Source: Deuterostichococcus epilithicus (taxonomy: Eukaryota > Chlorophyta > Trebouxiophyceae > Prasiolales > Stichococcaceae). Taken from it: DNA of 64,000 nucleotides. The position numbers and the translations under genes are program-made. Positions 44,821 through 56,600 of this stretch are shown piece after piece; positions within the stretch are counted from its first letter, which is position 1, and each line of letters begins with the position of its first letter. The stretch spans positions 2,530,501-2,594,500 of the forward strand of contig JAVTLE010000005.1 in the NCBI GenBank assembly GCA_033439295.1, written 5' to 3'. Below the pieces are notes generated by a model. That model saw only the letters and a list, made by a program, of their open reading frames with translations. It did no database searches and was not told the origin of the DNA.

Positions 44821-45216
44821 GGACGGGCGTCTCGTGCTAGTGTTGTGCTCAGCATCGAGGTCGTTGCTGAACTCTGGGAGAGGTGGAGGGATGGAACGTC
44901 AAGAGGAGGAAGCAACCAGGGTTGAGCTAGCCGCCAAAGAACGTTTTGACGGCATTGTAAGGGGTGTACAAAGGGCTGGCCCGAAGGGCCGACGAGTGTT
45001 CGCCATGTTCTCACGATGCAGACTTCGAAGCGTGTGCGGCTCATTCCACGCCATCTCTGGAACCGGACAGGGTGGCTGAGGGGAGCTCGGGTGCAGCTGA
45101 AGAGTTTTGATTTCAAATTGGCGACTGCAAATTCTGTTCCGAGACGACTCTGCAGCTGGCGAGTCGACCGTCAAGTTCTCGCAAGGAATCAGCTTGCTCA
45201 GATGCTGTGACACCAA
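44821..45216. other. Intergenic region downstream of D-cysteine desulfhydrase
   Basis: About 400 bp: 3' UTR with TGTAA at 44956-44960, then the promoter of the STI1-motif gene. A plus-strand open frame from 44891 (MERQEEEATRVEL) runs through the poly(A) signal and looks like chance. Confidence 0.45.
44956..44960 (+). terminator. TGTAA poly(A) signal of D-cysteine desulfhydrase gene
   Basis: Chlorophyte-type TGTAA 136 nt after the stop. Confidence 0.55.
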
Positions 45217-47237
45217 ATGGATGGTCAGAACGTACTCCTGGGGCTCAAGCCCTTGCCAAGCAGCAAGGGCCGCTCCAGGCAGCGTGCCGCTGCGGCGAAG
45301 CCTGCACCAGCTCTTCTCTCCACCGACACAACCCAGCCGGAAGAGCGCAACGATAGGCAGCAGCAGCAGGTGAGACCCTGCTGCTTGTCGAGCAGAAACA
45401 GCATGACGCCTGTGCAGCTTCACATGACACAACACACGCTGATGTTTGGCCGCAACCATGTCTAGCTTGTTCAGGCAGTCCAACGTTCCTGAAACACTCC
45501 TTCTGACGCCAGACCCAGTACCATGCGCAGGGACCAACAGCGAACAACGTGACGCAAAGCGCCACGAGTGGCATGTCCAGCATTAAGCTTGGCGCAAACG
45601 GCACGCCCGGTCCAATTGGCGGCAACATTGCGCAGATGATGGCCAGCACGACGAGCGGCGACGACGGCGGCATGAACCCTTCCATGCGTCCGATGGGCAG
45701 CGACATGGGGCAAATGATGGCCAGCATGATGAGCGGCGCTCGCGGCGGTGTGGACCCCGCCATGCGTCCGATGGCCAGCATGACAGGCGGGGGCGGTGGC
45801 GGCGGCAATGTGGCGCAGATGATGGCCAGCATGATGAGCGGCGGCGCCGCTGGCGGCATGGACCCTGCGATGCTGCATACCTTCATGGAGGCGCAGCGGC
45901 GGCGGCTGGCTGCATCGCCGCTCGCTCGCCAGGTGAGCGTCGCTCATGCCTCACAGTTTAGGCCCATCACGATGCAGGCCAATGAACGTGGCAACGCCTG
46001 TGCAGCATGGGCCCGCAGTGCTAGTTACGTGAAGAGAGGCAACCTGCACGGCTGCGCTCTGCTTGGGGCCACGCCAGAGGAACTACGAAGTGCAGCAGCG
46101 ATGGGGTTTGGCGGGGCTTTGGAGGCGGCACCAGCTTTCCGATGTGAGTCTCGCAGGCAATGGCGAACCCGGGCATGATGGCGGAGGTGCTGCAGTCGAA
46201 CCCAACTGCACGAGCCATCATGGAGGCCAACCCGCGGCTGCAGCAGCTGATGGCGTCGCCCGATGCGCTGCAGGGCATCTTGTCAGGTGCACTGTGCCAG
46301 AAAAAGGCATTTCCTTCTTTCAAGGACACCGGACCATCAAATGTCGTCCTTCACACTGTCTGTCTGAGCGCCGGACATGATGTGCCGTGCCCCACAGGGC
46401 AGCGGCAGGTCCCAAAGCATGGTGCCGCCCTCATGCTCAGCCCCTGTCGCTCTACTCATCGCAGGCAACCCGGAGCAATACCGTGGTGTGCTGGGCGAGA
46501 ACGTGGAAGAGCACCTGGCCACGGTCTCCCGCCTCAATGCCTACTCGCAGCAGCTGCGGCAGGAGCGCGGCGGCGGCAGCGCTGCAACTGCTGGGGACGC
46601 CCCCGCGCAGTTGCCGCTGCCATCGGCAGGCCCCCACCAGCCAGCCGGGGTGCCGGACGGTGCCACCAATGGCGCAGCGAATGGCACGGGCTGCCTGGGG
46701 GCGGCAGGACATCTGCTGACGGGCGCCTCTGCGGCAACGGCGGCACCCTCTTCGGCAGCGGCAGTACAACGGCCAGCCCACTTTCAGCGGCACGTCACGG
46801 CGGAGATCCAACCGGCACCTGACGGTGCAGAGCTGCCTGTGTCTTGGACGCCGCAGCCTGAGGAGCAGCTTGGCGCATCCGGCACCGGCAGCCGCTGGGC
46901 CCTCGGCATGGAGCAGCAGCAGGAGCAGCAGCACATGAATGATGATGCCTCCTGCAGGCCCCGCTTCCCCTCGTCCCTGCAGACTCGGCCCCAGCGAGTG
47001 TCTGTTCTCAGAGGCTTCTCCGGCAAAGGTTGCAAATCTCAAGCCGTGATCACAGCGGCACCGATGTCAGGTTGGAGGCTGTCGACGATTGAATCCCTGT
47101 CTGCACTGTGCGACCCTGTGCTTCTCCGGGTCAGGACGACAGACTCTACAATCCCGCTCTGTGGTCGCAGGGCATGCCGGACAGCATTTAGTGGCGCGAG
47201 GCGCGTCACCCACAAAGCCGCTGCTGCCACACGCTGA
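45217..47237 (+). CDS. STI1-motif, Met/Gly-repeat protein (function unknown)
   Basis: ATG 45217 opens a basic, Gln-rich exon (MDGQNVLLGLKPLPSSKGRS). The next exon (TQYHAQGPTANNV...) holds three imperfect repeats around a core N-x-x-Q-M-M-A-S-M-M-S-G flanked by GG-DPAMRP-like units (about 45620-45870). After an intron come MANPGMMAEVLQSNPTARAI, MEANPRLQQLMASPDALQGI and LSGNPEQYRGVLGENVEEHL, then VSRLNAYSQQLRQ. The NPxMxxxxxxNPxxxxxMxxNP pattern is that of STI1/Hop-type and ubiquilin-type repeats, which bind Hsp70/90 or client helices. The remainder is Ala/Gly/Pro-rich. No UBL, UBA or TPR is seen. Its last frame stays open to 47237, past the start of the first recognisable exon of the DHHC gene, so the true 3' end is unresolved and the two could be one gene. 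Confidence 0.5.
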
Positions 47238-49847
47238 CACCGTCTTCCCAGTGGTCTACTGCCTGGCGGTGGCGGCGCTCTGCCAGGCCAACTGGCTCCC
47301 CTTTTGGCTTCTGCTGGCGACCACACTGCCGGCGTTTGTCGTCGGCCTGCACTTGGTCGTTCTCACAGGTGCCCAGTTGCCATTTCGGGGCAGCGATCGT
47401 GACTCACGCAGAAGTAGGATTGTCCAGATACTGCGTGCACTGGTGGCAAGGCATAGTAGCCAGGCGCCTGCGTCAGGAAACACTGCCGTCGGCGTCCTGT
47501 GAGTGTCCATAAGCCATAAGTCGACTCCTATTCCTATTCCTGTTCCCCTGCAGCCGGCGGCATTGAGCCGCGCAGGCTGCCGGCGACGCGTTTCACAATG
47601 GCGCTCGTCGCAGCGCTGGAGTGTCTGTCCTTCCTTGCCTTCACCCGCACAGTGTTGCCGGCGCTGCGCCAGCACCGGGTCAGCTGCATCGCGGCAGTAG
47701 TCCTCGGCTCTGTCGCCTGCATCCAGCACTTCAGGCGAGTCCACCCTCGGAGGCCAGACAATGATCATATTCGCAGAGTAGAGATGATCTTTGTGGTTGA
47801 TATGAAATGCTGTGCAGCCTGATCGCTGGCTGCATGATGCAGTTCGACTGCTGAAAGCAGGTCCTTCGTGGCGAGTCGTCCTGCACTTTGGGCACGTCGT
47901 GTTCTGCCAGAGCCGCCTCAGACTGGACGTTCACACAATACAATGTAGTCATGCAGGGCAGCCAGGAGGGCGCCGGATTTCGTGACAGCGCCCTCGGACC
48001 CAGAGGTGGCGGCGGCGCGGGGGCCGCGCTTCAATATGGGGATGTGCGATACCTGCCGCGTCATCCGACCGCTGCGCTCGAAGCACTGCGACCACTGCGG
48101 CAGGTACTCACAGGCGGTTCACATATAAACGATGTCGACTGCAGGCCGCGTCTCAGAGGTGCTTCTTGGGAGTTATTTAGGTTGGCAGCCTGTTGACATC
48201 TCGAATCTCAGCACAACCCAGACATGAACTTCCTAACTCGTAGAGTTTTTTCTTAGATAATAAAAAATACATAGTATCTTCTCTGCGCATGGCCCTGTTC
48301 TGAATAGTGCAGCATCAGGGAGCTTCATTTCAAAGATGCGTTTCTCTTGCAGATGTGTGATGGGTGCGGACCACCATTGCCCGGTAAGCACAGCGGCCTG
48401 CCCGCCGCATGCCCATCAAGTGCTGCCTGTCTATTTTGCAAGTGCTGCCTGTAGCACTGCATCCACTGCCTTGTTTACTCGCTGGGTTGCATCGGCCGCA
48501 ACCTCAGCACCTGGATCACCCACCCAGTCACCATCCTCGAATATTGCGCCACCATGCCCACGGCCAAGCGATGACATGTCTGCGGTGGTGCCTTAATTGC
48601 TTTAGGCCAGGCAGAAAGACCAAAGTGGGTGTTTCGTCTTCAGCGAAGCACCCTTTTGTCGGCAGGTGGTGAATGCGTGCGTGGGGCAGGGCAACGTCCG
48701 CCTGTTCCTGGCGTACATCGGCACGCTGCTGGCGGCGCAGGCGCTGTTCCTGGCGCTGGCGGCAGAGTTCTGCCGGCTCGCAGCGCAGCAGCCGGGGCTC
48801 GGCTTCATCCCGGCCCTGTGGCGCGCCTCGGCGTGGCACCCCGGCCTCGTGCTGCTGGCGTTTGTCCAGGTGCGCCCGCATACTTCTGGTCAGCAGTCGT
48901 GTGTACCTGGTTTGGGGGCCGGGGCGATGCACCCCCTTCGGCTCGCAAGCCTGCTGTGAGGCGAGCATGCACCGTGTCCGGCCTGGAAGGCTGCCAGTCG
49001 TCGCACACAGGCTCACATAGTCTTGCCTTGTTTAAGACTGCAGCATGCAGGCATCGGGTCCACTAATCGATGCATGTTTCGTGACTATACCGTCTGAGGG
49101 CTAGCTGCAGATCCTCACTATGCAAATGCTGAGGTGGAGAGGACCGCCCGCAGGTGCCGGCCACGGCGGCCAACGCCTTCCTGGTGGTGCGCGCGCTGTT
49201 CTGCATCACCGCCAACCTGACCACCAACGAGCTGATGCGGCCGGCGCGGTTTGGGTACCTGGCTGAAGCCGGGAGCGGAAGCGACGGCGCCTTCCTCAAC
49301 CCCTTCGACCGCGGGCCGGCCGCCAACTGCCTGCAGTTTTGGCGGGGGCTGCACGCCCCTGACTGGGGAGACGTCTACCAGCAGGCAAATGAGGTGAGCT
49401 TCTGACCCGGTTTTGTAGCTTGGCTGCCTGGCGTGCTCAGGAATGTTCGATTGTGCTTGCTGGTAGATTGTTGGATCATGCCGCTGTGATCATGGCGCCG
49501 GAGGCTGACCACCGAAGATCCTGGCAAATGTGACGGAGTGACTCACGCCAAGTATTGCACGGCAGGCGGGCCCTGAGGCGGCGGCCCAACATGTGCCACG
49601 CTGGTCCGTCACGGCAGCGGTGCGCGCCTTTCAGCTGGCGGGCCGGCACCTGGCCGGGTCACGAGCCCGCCGACGGCGCGAGCGGGAGGACTATGTGCTG
49701 CTCACGTACGGCGGCGTGAAGGCGGAGACATTGGCGGCAACGAGGGACAGTCATGAGGCAGGTGGCGGGCACGGCTGCTCTGGGTGCGGGCACGGGCACC
49801 GCCACATGCACGGGACCAAACCGCCGACTGTTTCAGCCGTTGTCTGA
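47172..49847 (+). CDS. DHHC palmitoyltransferase, TIP1/HIP14-like catalytic half
   Basis: S-acyltransferase membrane enzyme. First recognisable exon (after gtcgcag at 47171) leads to paired helices (FPVVYCLAVAALCQANWLPF; LLATTLPAFVVGLHLVVL), then another pair (ALVAALECLSFLAFTRTVLP; CIAAVVLGSVACIQHF). The cysteine-rich domain is MGMCDTCRVIRPLRSKHCDH, CGRCVMGADHHCP (catalytic DHHC, near 48365-48380), spliced over a long intron to VVNACVGQGNVRLFLAYIGT. More helices follow, then TANLTTNELMRPARFGYL (TTxE motif), FLNPFDRGPAANCLQFW, and a His/Cys-rich tail (GHGCSGCGHGHRHMHG) ending at 49847. The C-terminal order, including NPFD-G---NC--F and the His/Cys tail, matches plant TIP1/PAT24. TIP1 has N-terminal ankyrin repeats; none is recognisable upstream. 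The start is unresolved. Confidence 0.8.
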
Positions 49848-50111
49848 TTGACTCACGCAGTGGTACAGCAGGGCTCCACCATTGATGGCATGTGCCCAAG
49901 GGGTACTGCCACCCGTGAATGCCCCAACCCCCCCGCAAGTAAAGTCTGGCGGCGATCGGCGGCGATCACCGGCACCTAATCCTGATAGGGCACATCAGGT
50001 CGCTGCCCCACATCCGTGATAACGTTCCAGATCGCGACCCACGGCACACCAGGCACAAATCAACCCGCAGTCCTCGTCACCGCACCGAAGCAGCACGCAC
50101 ACAGGGGCAGC
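49848..50111. promoter_or_regulatory. Spacer and psaH promoter region
   Basis: 264 bp between the DHHC stop and the psaH start. It must contain the promoter of a strongly light-linked gene; GGCGGCGATC is repeated in tandem near 49950-49970. No TATA box is evident. Confidence 0.35.
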
Positions 50112-51301
50112 ATGGCATCGTTCGCAGCCACAGCCAAGGCGTCGGCCTTCCTCAGCGGCGCGCAGCTGCAGCGGGCCCAGCGGCCAAGTGCTCGCCGGAA
50201 CCCCAGGTCCGCCGCAGTGCCGAACCGGACGTCGATGCGACGCAGCGATCAGGACTGTGCCGTCGCCTGCGGCGCATGCAGTGGCCGACAGCGGCAGCGT
50301 CGTCGCAATGATGGTCCGGCAGGATCAGAGCATGCTCACAGCCCCCAACCTCTGCTGCTGTTGCGGTGCAGGGCAGCGCGCCAGGTCACAGCGAAGTACG
50401 GCAATGAGAGCCAGTTCTTCGACCTCGACGTGAGTCCGCAGCCCTGCACGTGTCTCTGCTTGACCTTGCTTCTGTGGGTCGCCCAGCAATCTGTCGAATA
50501 GGCTGGGTGTCGTTACCGGTGGGGACAATGCCGACCGCAGGACCTGGAGAACACAGTCGGCTCGTGGGAGATGTACGGCGTGGAGGACAGCAAGCGGTAC
50601 CCGTCGCTTCAGTCGGAGTTCTTTGAGCGCGCAGCGGGGCCGCTGACGCGGCGGGAGGCCATCTTCTCCTTCCTCGCGGCCTGTGAGTCGCTTGCTGAAC
50701 ACAGACGTGTCTGACGAGAGATTTTCGGCCAACGAAAGGCGGCACTTGTCCGTCCAGCACCCTGCAATGCTGCCATCCACTCTTTGCTTGTGCATGCACG
50801 TGCGCCCGCTGGCGGTGGCGCGCGACACCACCTGGTGCAATTCAAATGCCCACCGCTTTGCCACCAGTCGTGCGGCTGGCCCGGGGGGTCGTGGTCTGCA
50901 GAGCTGATCTCCGGGTCTCGGGTTCTGAAGGTCCTGGTTATGACGAGCTGCTCGCACCCGCAATGACTGTGGGGATATACCTGAAAATGTGAAATGCATC
51001 GCTGACTGTGAACTCCGTGCTGTGTCTGGCAGCATTCACCGGTAGCATCCTCATCTGGGGCGGCAAGGGCTCGAAGGACGCCAAGCTGCCCATCACAGTC
51101 GGCCCCAAGAACACACCGGTGAGTTGAGAGTCTGCTGAGCTGGTGTTCGCTGTGCCGGTCATGTGTTTAGATGCATGGCGAGCCCCACACTCCATAAACA
51201 ATGAGAAAGGAATAAGATTCTTGCTCGTAAACCGGTCACCAACAGCTCACTTGCCTTGTTGCTGATGCCCGCAGGTGGTGGGCCCTCGCGGCCGCATCTA
51301 A
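50112..51301 (+). CDS. PSAH: Photosystem I reaction centre subunit VI, PsaH, chloroplast precursor
   Basis: Nucleus-encoded PSI subunit on the stromal side with one membrane span, at the site where LHCII docks in state transitions. The ATG at 50112 opens a Ser/Ala/Arg-rich transit peptide (MASFAATAKASAFLSGAQLQ). The mature part reads TAKYGNESQFFDLDV, DLENTVGSWEMYGVEDSKRY, PSLQSEFFERAAGPLTRREA, IFSFLAA, FTGSILIWGGKGSKDAKLPI, TVGPKNTPVVGPRGRI, stopping at 51299-51301. These match KYG--S-YFDL-D--N--G-WD-YG...Y-SLQ--FFE--A-P-T-R and the K-GP---P--GPRG-I end of PsaH. Five exons, about 145 residues. TGTAA lies about 195 nt past the stop. This gene shows the window is from a photosynthetic eukaryote. 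Confidence 0.95.
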
Positions 51302-51495
51302 TTTTCCCTTCCGCAGTCCAGTTGATTCACTGTCAGTGCCAGCCTAGGTCGCCGCTTCCGGCCTGTGAAGCTCGATCGTACCCTGCCGCCATTGGTCAGA
51401 AGGGTCGCGTTTTCGTTAATATTCAAGTTGTTCTGAGCCGCCAGATCTGGCATTGAGAAGAATTCATGCGGGCTTGTTGACTAAGCCGGCATAAC

Positions 51496-51500
51496 TGTAA
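51496..51500 (+). terminator. TGTAA poly(A) signal of psaH
   Basis: Chlorophyte-type TGTAA about 195 nt after the psaH stop. Confidence 0.55.
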
Positions 51501-51772
51501 ACCTGTCAGGCGGTCGGAAAAGAACCTTCTTTCCACATACAAGCACCCATCAACAGTGCAGTCGTACATCCACAATGAACTTGGAGTGCCTCGGCCAAGC
51601 GATTGCACGGAAGCTCCACCTGCTCAATAGGCAAGTCTGAGTACCAATCACAACGCAAAGCGAGACGAGCCATAGGTACATCATTGTGCCAGCCACAGGA
51701 TCTAATCGTTAATGACATTTGGCTTGAGAAGAGATCTGGTTGTTGATGGCTTTTGGCTTCAGAGGGGTAGTA

Positions 51773-51777
51773 TTACA
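51773..51777 (-). terminator. TGTAA poly(A) signal of RPL35
   Basis: TTACA on the plus strand, i.e. TGTAA in the transcript, about 130 nt after the RPL35 stop. Confidence 0.55.
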
Positions 51778-51908
51778 GCAGCACATCATCAGGGCGAAGC
51801 GAGAACAGCTGAGCATGTGTTGTCACCGCAACGGTGGCATCTGGGTACCGCATCCTCACGCCTGAGCGCCTGCCAGCACAGACTCACGTCGCCGCACAGA
51901 GCCGCTGC

Positions 51909-53178
51909 TTAGGCCTTTACGGCAAATCGCCGCTTGGGGAAAGCGGCATCCTTCTTCTGCTGCTTCTCCGTCCGGAGGCCCGCCTGCATGGCACAGGTGA
52001 AATTTGTGAGAGATCTGTGGCCAGTGGTGCCACAGTGGCTCTGCCGATTCCAAACCATATCTGTGTCGGCCCGATGATGAGCAGCTGACACATACGAGGC
52101 TCGCAGCACAGGCCTTGCACGGCGGTCTCACCTGGTGCTTTGTGAGGCGGCGGCGGATGGCGCGCGTCTTCTTTGCGCGCAGGTCCAGGGGCAGGTACTT
52201 CTGCGGTGACGAGGCACCAAGAGCTTTCAGTCGGATGCAGCAGCAGCGGCTGGCAACACGAGATCCCTGCATGGCCGTGTGCATGTGGATTTCCCTGCTG
52301 CTGGCACTGACAGGGTTGTGCTGCCAGCATGATGTCATCTGCGAATCCATGCCGCCGCTGTCACCGCCATCCTGGCATGGGAGCCTCCATGTGGCCACGC
52401 GCATGCCTGCTGCACTGCCATGCCCAGCGCGCTGTCTGCAGGCTGCCCGCAGCCAGTCAAGTTCTCACGGACTAGTCCAGACCGCAACGGCTGACGGTGG
52501 CGGGCCTGCTGACCACCCACCTTGCCCTTGAATGCCTCCCGCAGCGCCGACCGCTGCTGCTGGGAGATGACCGTCAGCAGGCGCGCGATCGACTTGCGGA
52601 CCACCTTGCTGCGGGCACGCACAAACGCCACATCATGTCCTGTGGGGTCCGCACCCGACCACGGCGCACACGCCAGGGTGAAGGCTTCCAGGCAGCCTTC
52701 AAGAGGCCAGCTCCTACCCAATCTGTTCCACCATCGAGCAACAGTGTGACACTCACATCTTGGAGAGCTTGTTGGGGGCGCCGCCAGTGACCTTGGCGAC
52801 GCGCAGAGCGCCCAGCTCCTGCTTCAGCTCCTTTAGCTGCACAGGCCAGGAACAGGGATGATGTCAACGTCTTCGGATCTGTGGGTGCTATCCAGGCGTT
52901 GCCAGACCGATGGCGCAGCCCTTCCAGTTGTGAGTTTGACTGCAGTTGTGTTGTGCCCAGCAAAGTGCACCCACCTGGCTGGTCAGCTCCTCCTTGCTCT
53001 TCGAGCGCAGCTCGTGCGCCTTGATGCGGACTGCAAGCAGCACACACAAACGCGTCAAGGACCGGCTACAGCCCTGAGGAGCAGCACCATCCGTCCAGGC
53101 AGCAAACCAGCTACAGCGGCTGCCTGCGGCGCAGGGGCCCGTGCCAGCAGCGTGGCGGCGTCGCGACCACTCACCCAT
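51909..53178 (-). CDS. RPL35: 60S ribosomal protein L35 (uL29)
   Basis: Cytosolic large-subunit protein at the exit-tunnel rim. The start codon exon is only ATGG (53178-53175), followed by GTGAGT; joined to TCCGC... it yields [20 protein letters not shown], as in the family. Then [99 protein letters not shown], stopping at 51909-51911. About 123 residues over five or six exons, colinear with plant L35 throughout, with no break. Confidence 0.96.
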
Positions 53179-53671
53179 GGTATCCAGCCCCTGCTGCACC
53201 GCCTGGCTCGCCGCGGAAAAGGCAGCAGCAAGTGCAGCCAAGCCGACATGCCTGCCAAACACCGGGGAAATAACGTGTGGAAAAACCCTGCTGCACAAGT
53301 ACGAGCCAAATGGCCCAGCAGTTCGGCATGCAGTTCGCCGCATTGACACAGATGTGAGGGTCATCGCGTTCCAAAACAGCACCAGAGACCTGCTTGCAGA
53401 CAGTCGTACAGGCTCGCTGCAGCACCACCGAAATTTGGGGATTAAATTCAAGTCACGAACTGTCGTGATCGTAGCAGCACGCTGCATATTGCATTCTCGC
53501 CGTTACAATGTCACCTGCTGCTGGAGGCCGAGGATCTCCAGCAGTCTCACCACCTCTTATGTAACCTGCCCTGCTGTCACTGGCAGCGGGCGCCAGGGGC
53601 CGCCTGCGGGCGCTGTCAGGATCCATGGAGGAGCCTATTCAGGTGTAGCGGACAGCTGATTCATCAGCAGG
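53179..53671. promoter_or_regulatory. Divergent promoter region between RPL35 and the GH47 gene
   Basis: About 490 bp between two starts pointing apart. It holds the promoters of a ribosomal protein gene and of the mannosidase gene. No coding exon is recognised. Confidence 0.4.
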
Positions 53672-56600
53672 ATGTACGACCACACATTCGTGGATACGAC
53701 CAAAGATGCAGCGCCCACCGGGCCGGGGAAGCGCCAGGCGCCGCAGAGCAACACCAAGCTGGTATGCATGTCGTGACATGGCCAGATGACTGGAACCCCA
53801 TACACGTACCGATCCGTCAACCCAATCGTCCTGCTGTATTATGGCTGCAGGTGCTGCTGTTTTTCATTCTGGTGGTCGGCACATACACGATCATCATTCA
53901 GCACAGGTTCCATCTGCCGGTGAGGCTGTGAATGTGACTGGTTGTCCATCCCAATTCTCCGACGTGGATACGTGAAGCGTTTCATGCTACGGTCCGGCAA
54001 TTGCGACCTCGATGCATGTTGCGCTTCGCAGGATGCGGAGGGATCTGGCAGGACGCACCGCAAGCACTTGCGGCTTGAGTTCGATGCGCTCCGAGACCAG
54101 GTGCCGTCTCCTGCATTGCACAATCCTTCACGATGTTGGCATCCCTGTGTTGGGTGACGCCAGCCAAGCACATGCTGTCTGGAGAATATGCACGCTGTTG
54201 TTTTCTGCTCGCACAGGCAGACATATGCTGCGCATCGACGCTTGCACTCGCTTATGCATATCTGCCACCAACCAGGCTCACGCGCCCCTTCTTTCGTGCC
54301 GCCGCAGTTCCAGAGCCACCGCATGAATTCCTCGCGCAAGGCGGTGGCCAGCCGCGCGAACGCGGGGCAGATGCTGGAGGCTCAGGGCCTCGGGCGCATC
54401 ATGGACCGGTTGCATGTCGGCAGCGGCGGCGGCGGCGGCGCAGGCGGCGGCGCCGGCGGGCGGCTGCGGGGGGCGGCAGCCGGCTCCGGCCAGCAGCGGA
54501 AAGATGGGGAGCGCGCCGCGGCCGTCAAGGCGGCCATGGTGCACGCCTGGCGGGGGTGAGCGATCCTCCGCTACACAACGCCCCATGAATTAAATCTCGC
54601 CGCTCTTGGGATGGCTGGAGTTTGCAGTGGTGAGGTCAAGAGCCAACTGCCCTGGAGCAGTGCCAGACTGCTGATTCACGAAACTTGTGGATGCACTGTG
54701 CTGTGTGGCCTATCAATACTGCTTGATGTCGACTTATACCGTCGCGGGCGGATCTCCGCCTGCCCGCGGCAATTGCGGTGTCATTCGCAAGCACCCTGCC
54801 GCAGGTACGAGCGCTATGCCTGGGGCAAGGATGAGCTGATGCCGACGCGGCAGATGGGCAAGAACAGTTTCGCGGGCATGGGGGCGACGCTGCTGGATGG
54901 CCTGTCCACCCTGTGGCTCATGGGCCTCAAAGAGGAGTTTTACCGCGGACGGGACTGGGTGGCGACCAACCTGACCTTTCCCATGGACACGGTGGGTCGT
55001 TCAACCTGGTGCTGTCGGTCAAGTGAAGAGATGCCTGGAGCAGAGTTTGGGTGTGAGCAGCTGTGCGGTGCAAAGAAATGACCTGTCAGCCCACTGTTCG
55101 AATGGTTTGCCGGTCAGCCCCGGCCACACGACCGCAAGCAGGAGGAACAGTGGTATGTCAGTCCTGTGCGTGCAACGGAAGTGCCACCGGGCGTCCTGCC
55201 CTGCGTAGGAGATCAGCCTTTTTGAGACCAACATCCGGGTGGTCGGTGGCCTGATGTCGGCATACGACCTGTCCGGCGACAAGGTGAGCAAGTCGCTGTG
55301 GCGATAGCAATGGCAGGCTGCTTTCAAACACGCCAGGCTGCTGCTGATGTTGCCCACACAATGGGCAACCGGGGGAGAACAGGCGGGAATCATGCTGCCG
55401 AGTTGAGCGTGCCTCCCGCCGCTGGCATTCTGCAGGTCTTCCTGAAGCGCGTCACTGAGCTGGTGGACCTGATGCTGCCCGCCATGGACAACTCCACGAC
55501 CGGCAAGCGTTTTTACTAGCAACCTTTCGAAACGCCTGTGAATGTCTGTGAATGCCTGTGATCAAACACACTGAGTCCTGGAGACAAACCGTCGTTTGGG
55601 CTGGGTTCGGCGACAGCAGGAGCGCAGTCGAACAGGGAACCTGGCACTGAAGCGCCACCGACTGCAGCACTTATGCGCTGCAGGCATTCCCGCCAACTCC
55701 ATCGCACTGGGCCAGCCGTCCAGCTCCTTCAGGACCAGCGCCGCGCTCGCAGAGTGCGGATCCCTCCAGGTATGGTTGTTGAGGCAAACGCACGGCGGCC
55801 GCCACAGCATGTGGCGTGCATGTGAGGCTCTCTGCGCTGTCGTGAGCTGTCAGCTGCTTCTGGTGGCGCTACTGCTGTTGTGACGCACAGTAAGCTTGCG
55901 ACGTGACCTGCGTGCAGCTCGAGTGGACGGCGCTGTCACGGCGGTTGGGGAACAACATCTACGCCGACAAATCGCAGAAGATCTTCCGGGCGATTCATGA
56001 TGTGTACCCGGACCAGGTGCGCCTTCTCATTTTGGATTCCATATTTGGCTTTGATATGCCAGATGCAACCAGGTGGGCTCTGGTGGCGTGGATAGCTTGT
56101 GTTCAGAAGCACTGCGGGTCGCTGGATCAGCGCCAGGAAGCCCCTGCAGTTGGCTGACCGGGTGACACCAGGCCGTTGCTGGTGATGCTGGAGCCGGCAC
56201 TGTTTGTTGCGCGCCATGCAGCATGCGGCATGCCACCGGGGACTCGCCTACAGCGGCGAGGGGTCTGATCGAGCCTGCAGGCTCAGCCATGAGTCATCGA
56301 CATGGTGGACAACAACGCAGTGCCTTGTGGGTGCCGGGTGCCGACGAGCCTGAACCAGGCGACGGCCATGAGCGTCCCTCTTACGACATTTCATATCACA
56401 GTGCCATCCTCCCGAAATGCAGGGCCTGGTGCCAACAACGCTGAACCGGGCGACGGGCGCGGGCGGCCCCAGCTTTAGCGTCGGCGCCATGGCCGACTCC
56501 TACTACGAGTACCTCCTCAAACTGTGGCTCCTGGACGGCCAGAAGGTGAGCGAAGTTTCAAAAAGAAAGCTGGGACCTGGATTATAAGAATCCTGCAATC

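Larger units (their letters stand above)
51302..51908. other. Convergent 3' region of psaH and RPL35
   Basis: About 600 bp with TGTAA signals on both strands (51496-51500 plus, 51773-51777 minus), leaving about 270 bp between the two probable transcript ends. No coding exon is seen; it is less GC-rich than its flanks. Confidence 0.5.

Noticed and set aside
44891-45079. Plus-strand open frame MERQEEEATRVELAAKERFDG as a separate gene
   Set aside because: It lies in the 3' UTR of the D-cysteine desulfhydrase gene and runs across its TGTAA signal; no homology is recognised.
48409-48596. Open frames between DHHC and the following VVNACVGQGN
   Set aside because: DHHCP continues directly into VVNACVGQGN across a GT-AG intron, as in the family, so this stretch is intronic.
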